Assembly (NCBI GenBank): GCA_016707005.1
Contig: JADJIQ010000001.1
Location: forward strand, 652,836 to 716,835
Source of the DNA: Ignavibacteria bacterium
GTDB lineage: Bacteria > Bacteroidota > Ignavibacteria > Kapaibacteriales > Kapaibacteriaceae
Length of the DNA stretch: 64,000 bases
Direction of reading: 5' to 3'
The position numbers and the translations under genes were made by a program. A model generated the notes under the pieces. The model saw nothing but the letters and a program-made list of their open reading frames with translations, made no database searches and was not told the DNA's origin. Below, piece by piece: positions 59,688 to 64,000 of the stretch (positions are counted from its first letter, which is position 1; each line of letters starts with the position of its first letter).

Positions 59688-61040
59688 ATGTCAGCAAACG
59701 GACATGGATCGGTACCAAAAGCAGGAATGCAACATTTCTTGCTCTTGATCGCGCTTATTGCGGTCTTCTCATTTGGCATCTATCAGTTCGTGATCCCACG
59801 CGTTGTTCAAAGCGCCGTGATCACGCTGTTCAAGCCACATGATGAGAAGGATATGGCATCCTTCAAGGAAGTGCAGCCGATGCTGCATGCCGTTGTAACG
59901 GATAAGTTCCAAGGGTCCGTGCCAAGCGGAACGGGACTGAAGCCGTTCATCAAGACAGACTACATTTTCGACTTCGGGAATGAACTCCGAAGCGAAAAGA
60001 ACGACGGATATTCAAAGGGCTCTGGCGAATGGGTTGTGAAGGCCAACGGCGAAGGTGGACTTGGCGAATCTGCCATCATCCTCGAACCGGTCCTGGGCTT
60101 CACGGTGCTTTCCATCGTCCTTGGCTTTGCTGCTGCCATCTTCATTACGTTCTTCATGCCGGGTACCATCGGCTACATGTCACAAAAGGTTGAGCGCGAG
60201 ATCCATCACACAAAGGCGAAGATCCGTCTCCAAACGGGCTTCTCCGATGAGATCGTAGACCTGCTCACGATGCCTGATGATGAACTGGCCAACCTCGAAG
60301 CACATCAGGTTCGCAGCGCGTTCAAGTTTGTGTGGGACCGTACAGCACAGGAAGACGAAGACACGGCACGTACTCATGGCCGACGTCTCGTGCGCTACGA
60401 AGAAGTGTTCACCAATGATGTGAACCTCGTTGAATTCCGCATGGAAGTGCTCTACATCCGTATCCAAGAGTTCTTCTCGGACTTCGTGGTGAAGGAAATG
60501 GAAGACACAACAAAGGGTCTTCAATGGTCACGCAACCGCCTGAAGTTCCTCAATGGTCTGCGCCTCTACATGGCACACCACTTCACGGAAAAGTATTCGA
60601 ATAACGTAACGGGTCTTGCCTACTTCGGTGCCGCTATCCTTATCGTGATCATCGGTATCCGCGGTCTGAAGTTCATCCCGGCTACAAAGCCTTCCCTCAT
60701 CCTTGCCGCTATCTCGCTCGAAGGTTCGCTTCTTGCTCTCTTGGCCTTCGGCCTTGTGTACACAGAAGAAGAAGAGCGTATGGACAAGCTCATGAAGAAG
60801 ATGGAAGATGCGAACAAGAATCAGCTGGAAACGATGAAGGATGTGGCCGAAGACATGCACTCGGTGTCTGATGCCCTCGTTGGCGAAACATCTGAACTCA
60901 TCAAGAAGAAGGTTGAAGCTGCTATCGCAGAAGCCCTCTCCAGCGATGACAATGTGAAGCGCGTGGTTTCTGACAAGGTGGCGGAGAAGATCATCATCGC
61001 CATGCAGAACGCCTTCCCATCACGTCTGCCAAACCAGTAG
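59688..61040 (+). CDS. Large membrane protein of unknown function
   Basis: 450 residues from ATG 59688, with TAGGAG upstream. Four hydrophobic segments: FLLLIALIAVFSFGIYQFVI (~17-37), LGFTVLSIVLGFAAAIFITF (~137-157), LAYFGAAILIVIIGIRGLKF and AAISLEGSLLALLAFGLVYT (~310-360). A charged helical part (~165-300) lies between the pairs, and a coiled-coil tail (EEERMDKLMKKMEDANKNQL and on) ends in an amphipathic helix. I do not recognise a family. Codon choice is strongly regular, which may indicate good expression. A strong terminator follows. Confidence 0.75.
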   Translation: MSANGHGSVPKAGMQHFLLLIALIAVFSFGIYQFVIPRVVQSAVITLFKPHDEKDMASFKEVQPMLHAVVTDKFQGSVPSGTGLKPFIKTDYIFDFGNELRSEKNDGYSKGSGEWVVKANGEGGLGESAIILEPVLGFTVLSIVLGFAAAIFITFFMPGTIGYMSQKVEREIHHTKAKIRLQTGFSDEIVDLLTMPDDELANLEAHQVRSAFKFVWDRTAQEDEDTARTHGRRLVRYEEVFTNDVNLVEFRMEVLYIRIQEFFSDFVVKEMEDTTKGLQWSRNRLKFLNGLRLYMAHHFTEKYSNNVTGLAYFGAAILIVIIGIRGLKFIPATKPSLILAAISLEGSLLALLAFGLVYTEEEERMDKLMKKMEDANKNQLETMKDVAEDMHSVSDALVGETSELIKKKVEAAIAEALSSDDNVKRVVSDKVAEKIIIAMQNAFPSRLPNQ

Positions 61041-61067
61041 TAACCTCGATACACGAACAGTGTCTTT

Positions 61068-61106
61068 ACGCCGTGGTACCTTTGGTATCACGGCGTTTCT
61101 TTTTCT
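61068..61106 (+). terminator. Rho-independent terminator
   Basis: ACGCCGTGGTACC, loop TTT, GGTATCACGGCGT (one G-T pair in 13), followed by TTCTTTTT. It lies 28 bases after the membrane protein stop and before the porU start. It is unrelated to the dispersed hairpin family. Confidence 0.85.
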
Positions 61107-61124
61107 GCCCCCCCCGCCATCCGC

Positions 61125-64000
61125 ATGATCCTTCGTACTGCGTTCCTTCTTGCGATCCTAACGGTCTCCACGGCTGCCCAGCAGCGGTCTGCAGACGCGC
61201 ATAGCGTAACGCTCCAGGTGGGCGAACGCGCCCGCACACAACGTTTTGCACTCTATGTGCCGACAACGGGCGATCTGCGGATCGTGACAACTCCTGCTGC
61301 GCTGCGCTCACGGTGTACCGTGGTCCGCACGGGTTCATATGATGGTAAGTCGATGGCAGTGCTGATGATAGAGCCGGACACCTCACGTAAAATGCAGGGG
61401 GCTTCGGGTACTGTTCGGGTGGAGTGGAAGGAGTCATTGGTACGTGGACCTCGCGTTGAACCACCGTCTTCATATCCGGTGTTGAACGCCGAATGGAGTG
61501 CGGGGTTGGTGAAACGCCCCCTGAAAAAGTCGTCTGAATCTGCTCAGGGCGGAATTGCCCCTTCTGTTTGGTACGATGCCTCACAACCGCATGTGCGACT
61601 TGAAACGATGTACGACGGCGTGGCGGTGATCCTTGCCGAGGACGTTTTGGCAGTGGAACCGTCACTTACGTCAACTCCGTCCGAACAGCTCACGTTGTTC
61701 TGGCGCGGTAGAAAGCAGCATCTCAAGCTGCTCGACGGTGATGGTTCGGGGACGTTTACCAATGGAGATTCGATCCTCTTCATGGGCAGACATCCGCAGG
61801 GAGATACCACGTGGCTTGATCTGCAGGATACCGTAGCGGTCTTCTTTCTTACGCGACGTAGCGGTGGTACCCTTGCTCTGATGACGGAGATGCCATCTGG
61901 GACCGGTCCTCGCACACGCGTACCGTCGCTGCTCGTGAATGAGCGGTTCGAACTCGATACTGGCTACTACCACCCGGGAAGTGATAACAACGAGGACTAT
62001 TCCACCTTTGCTACGCCCATGACCCGTTTTGAAGGGTTCTACTGGGAGGCACTGAACGGCAGGGCTCATCAGTTTGCAACACATCGTATCCCGTTCACAC
62101 CAAGCGGGGAAGGGTCGGTTACCATTACAACCGATGTAGTTGCATCAACAGATGCCAAGAATTACAACCCCGATCATGGCATCGCTGTGTCGGTCAATGG
62201 AGCCCCTTCCCAAGGAGTGGAAGGTGATGGCTTTGTTCGGTATGCTCTGGAAAGTACCGTAAGTGCATCGGAGTTGCCCGCCGGACGTCAGTCGGTGCGA
62301 CTCTTTGCCACCGGCGTTCCGGGTTTGGAGACAACGCCGGATTGGTATAGCGAAGTCCTTCTCGATGCCATCTCCGTTAGGGGGCTTGCCGCTCCCATAC
62401 TCGTGGGCGGTCGGCTTCGCGGCAAACTCAAGAAAACAGATGCCTCGGATCTCGTGCTCTACAATGCTCCGCCCGGTGCGGCCTACGTGATCGATACCAC
62501 GAATTGGCAGTATCGTGAAATGCAAGAAGCCGAACGGGGAATAATGGTCCGAGCCGGTGTTACGCCGGCGGATCTTCCATGGCCCGACTCCCTAACGCCA
62601 ACGGGTCGGTACAGAACAACGGTTACGTTTGACGATCAGGGGTATGATCTGGCTGACGTGCGTGGATTTGTTGTGGTATCCCGATCGGTTACCTCAAATC
62701 AACTTCGCACACTCTCCACGTCAAGTGCAGATGAATGTGCAAACCTGATCCAAACCGTTTCACCGGATGAAGTTTGTTGTGTGATCGGTGCCGGTGTTAC
62801 AGTGACGACTTCGCTTCGTGATGCTCTGCAAGCTCGTGGCGTATCTCTCAGCGCATCGGATACCTTGTGGATCGCGGCCTTTCATGGTTCAGAATCTGCA
62901 ACAGCCGACGCCAGTTCTCCTTCAGTACGCGGACTTACCTTTTTCGCCCCTTCTTCACGTGCACGCAGCGGATCCATCCAGACAGATCTTCCGTCGGGCA
63001 TCGATGCAGTGCTCGTGATCGGATCCGGCAGCGGTATTGAGCGTGCCAAGGTCGTGCCGGCATCACTTGTGAATCTCTCCGCGTCTTCACCACAAGCCGA
63101 TGTGATCGTGATCACGCACCCAACACTGCGCGAACAAGCAGAACGATGGGCGCAACATCGGTCACAAGAGAGCAGCCGTGTGATCCGCATCGTGAACGTG
63201 AACGACGTTTTTGATGAGTTCGATGCCGGACGCCACTCACCGGATGCCGTGCGTGAATTCCTTGCCGATGCCTTTGCAAAGGCACCACTTCCAAAGCCAA
63301 CACATTGTGTTCTCTTTGGAAGTGCAACGTGGGACGTACGTGTGGTGGTCAAGGGCGGCAATGCAAGGTCGAGCAGACCGGATCTGGTTCCTACCTACGG
63401 CAGACCAAGCAGCGATTATTGGTTCGGACTTCTTGACGATCCGAACGACGTAAAGACGCCGGAGATGATCATCAGTCGATTCCCTGTGCTTACACCGGAT
63501 GAGTGTTCTGCGATGATCGACAAGATCATTGTTTCTGATAACACACCGTACGCTCCATGGCAACGACGTTTCTTGTATGTGGGCGGCGGTGAAACAGAGG
63601 ACGAGGGTCTGTGTAGGATCTATGAGGATCTACTTTCCGACAGATTCAATACCGGCATCCTTTACACCGAACCAACTCTGTGCATCGACACGATCACTGT
63701 CTGCAAACCAACATCGGATAATCCCGGATTAGAGATCCGTCAGAACCTTAACGACGGTGTTGGACTGATGAACTACATCGGTCACGGCGGCACAGAGATC
63801 TTCGACATCAAGGGATGGGATCCTGAAGATCTTGCCAACGTTGGTCGATATCCAGTAATGGCAACGTTCTCCTGCCTCACCGGCGCATTCTCAAACTCCA
63901 GTGCGTTGTGCCGAAACGGTCAATATCTGGTGCAACCCAATGCAGGATTTGTCTCTGCCATCGGAGCTTCCGGGTGGCAATACAACATCGTTGTTACGCA
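61125..64000 (+). CDS. porU: T9SS sortase PorU / gingipain-type C25 peptidase (3' end outside window)
   Basis: At least 958 residues from ATG 61125, open to the window edge. Signal peptide MILRTAFLLAILTVSTAAQ. The N-terminal beta region contains SILFMGRHPQGDTTWLDLQD, typical of PorU. The C25 domain begins at ~625 (DVIVITHPTLREQAERWAQH, VIRIVNVNDVFDEFDAGRHS) and has the catalytic His in NYIGHGG (H887) and Cys in TFSCLTGAF (C917). PorU cleaves the T9SS sorting domain of cargo at the cell surface and transfers the cargo to its anchor. Spacing of the dyad (30) is slightly shorter than I recall for gingipains. It starts just after a run of eight or more C, so the leader is unusual. Confidence 0.85.
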   Translation, partial: MILRTAFLLAILTVSTAAQQRSADAHSVTLQVGERARTQRFALYVPTTGDLRIVTTPAALRSRCTVVRTGSYDGKSMAVLMIEPDTSRKMQGASGTVRVEWKESLVRGPRVEPPSSYPVLNAEWSAGLVKRPLKKSSESAQGGIAPSVWYDASQPHVRLETMYDGVAVILAEDVLAVEPSLTSTPSEQLTLFWRGRKQHLKLLDGDGSGTFTNGDSILFMGRHPQGDTTWLDLQDTVAVFFLTRRSGGTLALMTEMPSGTGPRTRVPSLLVNERFELDTGYYHPGSDNNEDYSTFATPMTRFEGFYWEALNGRAHQFATHRIPFTPSGEGSVTITTDVVASTDAKNYNPDHGIAVSVNGAPSQGVEGDGFVRYALESTVSASELPAGRQSVRLFATGVPGLETTPDWYSEVLLDAISVRGLAAPILVGGRLRGKLKKTDASDLVLYNAPPGAAYVIDTTNWQYREMQEAERGIMVRAGVTPADLPWPDSLTPTGRYRTTVTFDDQGYDLADVRGFVVVSRSVTSNQLRTLSTSSADECANLIQTVSPDEVCCVIGAGVTVTTSLRDALQARGVSLSASDTLWIAAFHGSESATADASSPSVRGLTFFAPSSRARSGSIQTDLPSGIDAVLVIGSGSGIERAKVVPASLVNLSASSPQADVIVITHPTLREQAERWAQHRSQESSRVIRIVNVNDVFDEFDAGRHSPDAVREFLADAFAKAPLPKPTHCVLFGSATWDVRVVVKGGNARSSRPDLVPTYGRPSSDYWFGLLDDPNDVKTPEMIISRFPVLTPDECSAMIDKIIVSDNTPYAPWQRRFLYVGGGETEDEGLCRIYEDLLSDRFNTGILYTEPTLCIDTITVCKPTSDNPGLEIRQNLNDGVGLMNYIGHGGTEIFDIKGWDPEDLANVGRYPVMATFSCLTGAFSNSSALCRNGQYLVQPNAGFVSAIGASGWQYNIVVT

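Noticed and set aside
1..64000. tRNA, rRNA or transposase genes
   Set aside because: I looked for conserved tRNA arms, rRNA segments and transposase motifs in the gaps and saw none; the gaps are dominated by short repeats.

Overview
The window most likely comes from a bacterium of the Bacteroidota-Chlorobiota superphylum, perhaps Kapabacteria or Ignavibacteria. The evidence is several secreted proteins with type IX secretion (T9SS) C-terminal sorting domains, the T9SS sortase PorU at the right edge, a KorAB-type 2-oxoacid:ferredoxin oxidoreductase, an HpnC/HpnD squalene pathway pair, lysine 6-aminotransferase and HPr kinase. The lineage is an inference from gene content. I see no rRNA, tRNA, CRISPR array or transposase gene.

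Layout. 1-8.8 kb: end of a T9SS cargo gene, a TPR-adenylate cyclase, arginase, an outer-membrane protein, hpf, hprK, a peptide-type solute-binding lipoprotein and an AlbA_2 regulator. 8.8-9.7 kb: a four-copy composite repeat array. 9.7-17.5 kb: an accessory region with an AT-richer orphan gene, small GNAT and SRPBCC genes, a frameshifted lipoprotein, a beta-helix T9SS cargo and two duplicated gene fragments. 18-23 kb: more T9SS cargo, including a 1089-residue protein with a metacaspase-like domain and a calcium-loop motif. 24-32.9 kb: a tandem array of four TPR-adenylate cyclases plus two decayed 3' remnants. 33-38 kb: a korAB operon with a FAD/Fe-S oxidoreductase, where korB carries an in-frame TAA. 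38.5-47.9 kb: a broken T9SS cargo gene, an OXA-like class D beta-lactamase, MmcQ, NuoE, HpnD, small membrane genes, HpnC and a PpiD-like foldase. 47.9-50.6 kb: a tightly overlapping operon (ParB/SerK-like, DUF2442-DUF4160 fusion, metallo-hydrolase, Rieske). 50.7-64 kb: a Ycf48-like propeller, DUF2971, a PASTA protein, NrnA, GNAT, an FGE-sulfatase lipoprotein, a methyltransferase, lysine aminotransferase, an unknown membrane protein and PorU.

The most striking feature is the repeats. Nearly every intergenic gap holds a short tandem repeat (units of 7-9 bases) and/or small palindromes sharing a core like AGCGAAGCG. These same elements also occur inside reading frames. Four cyclase genes carry a palindrome translated in frame near their C-terminus. 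Three of them carry a second palindrome and a 7-base satellite translated as IANSEQR heptapeptides inside the catalytic domain. Several other genes end inside a repeat that supplies their stop codon. The window therefore looks like a case of repeat elements invading and remodelling protein-coding genes, next to a cyclase family still expanding and decaying by recombination.
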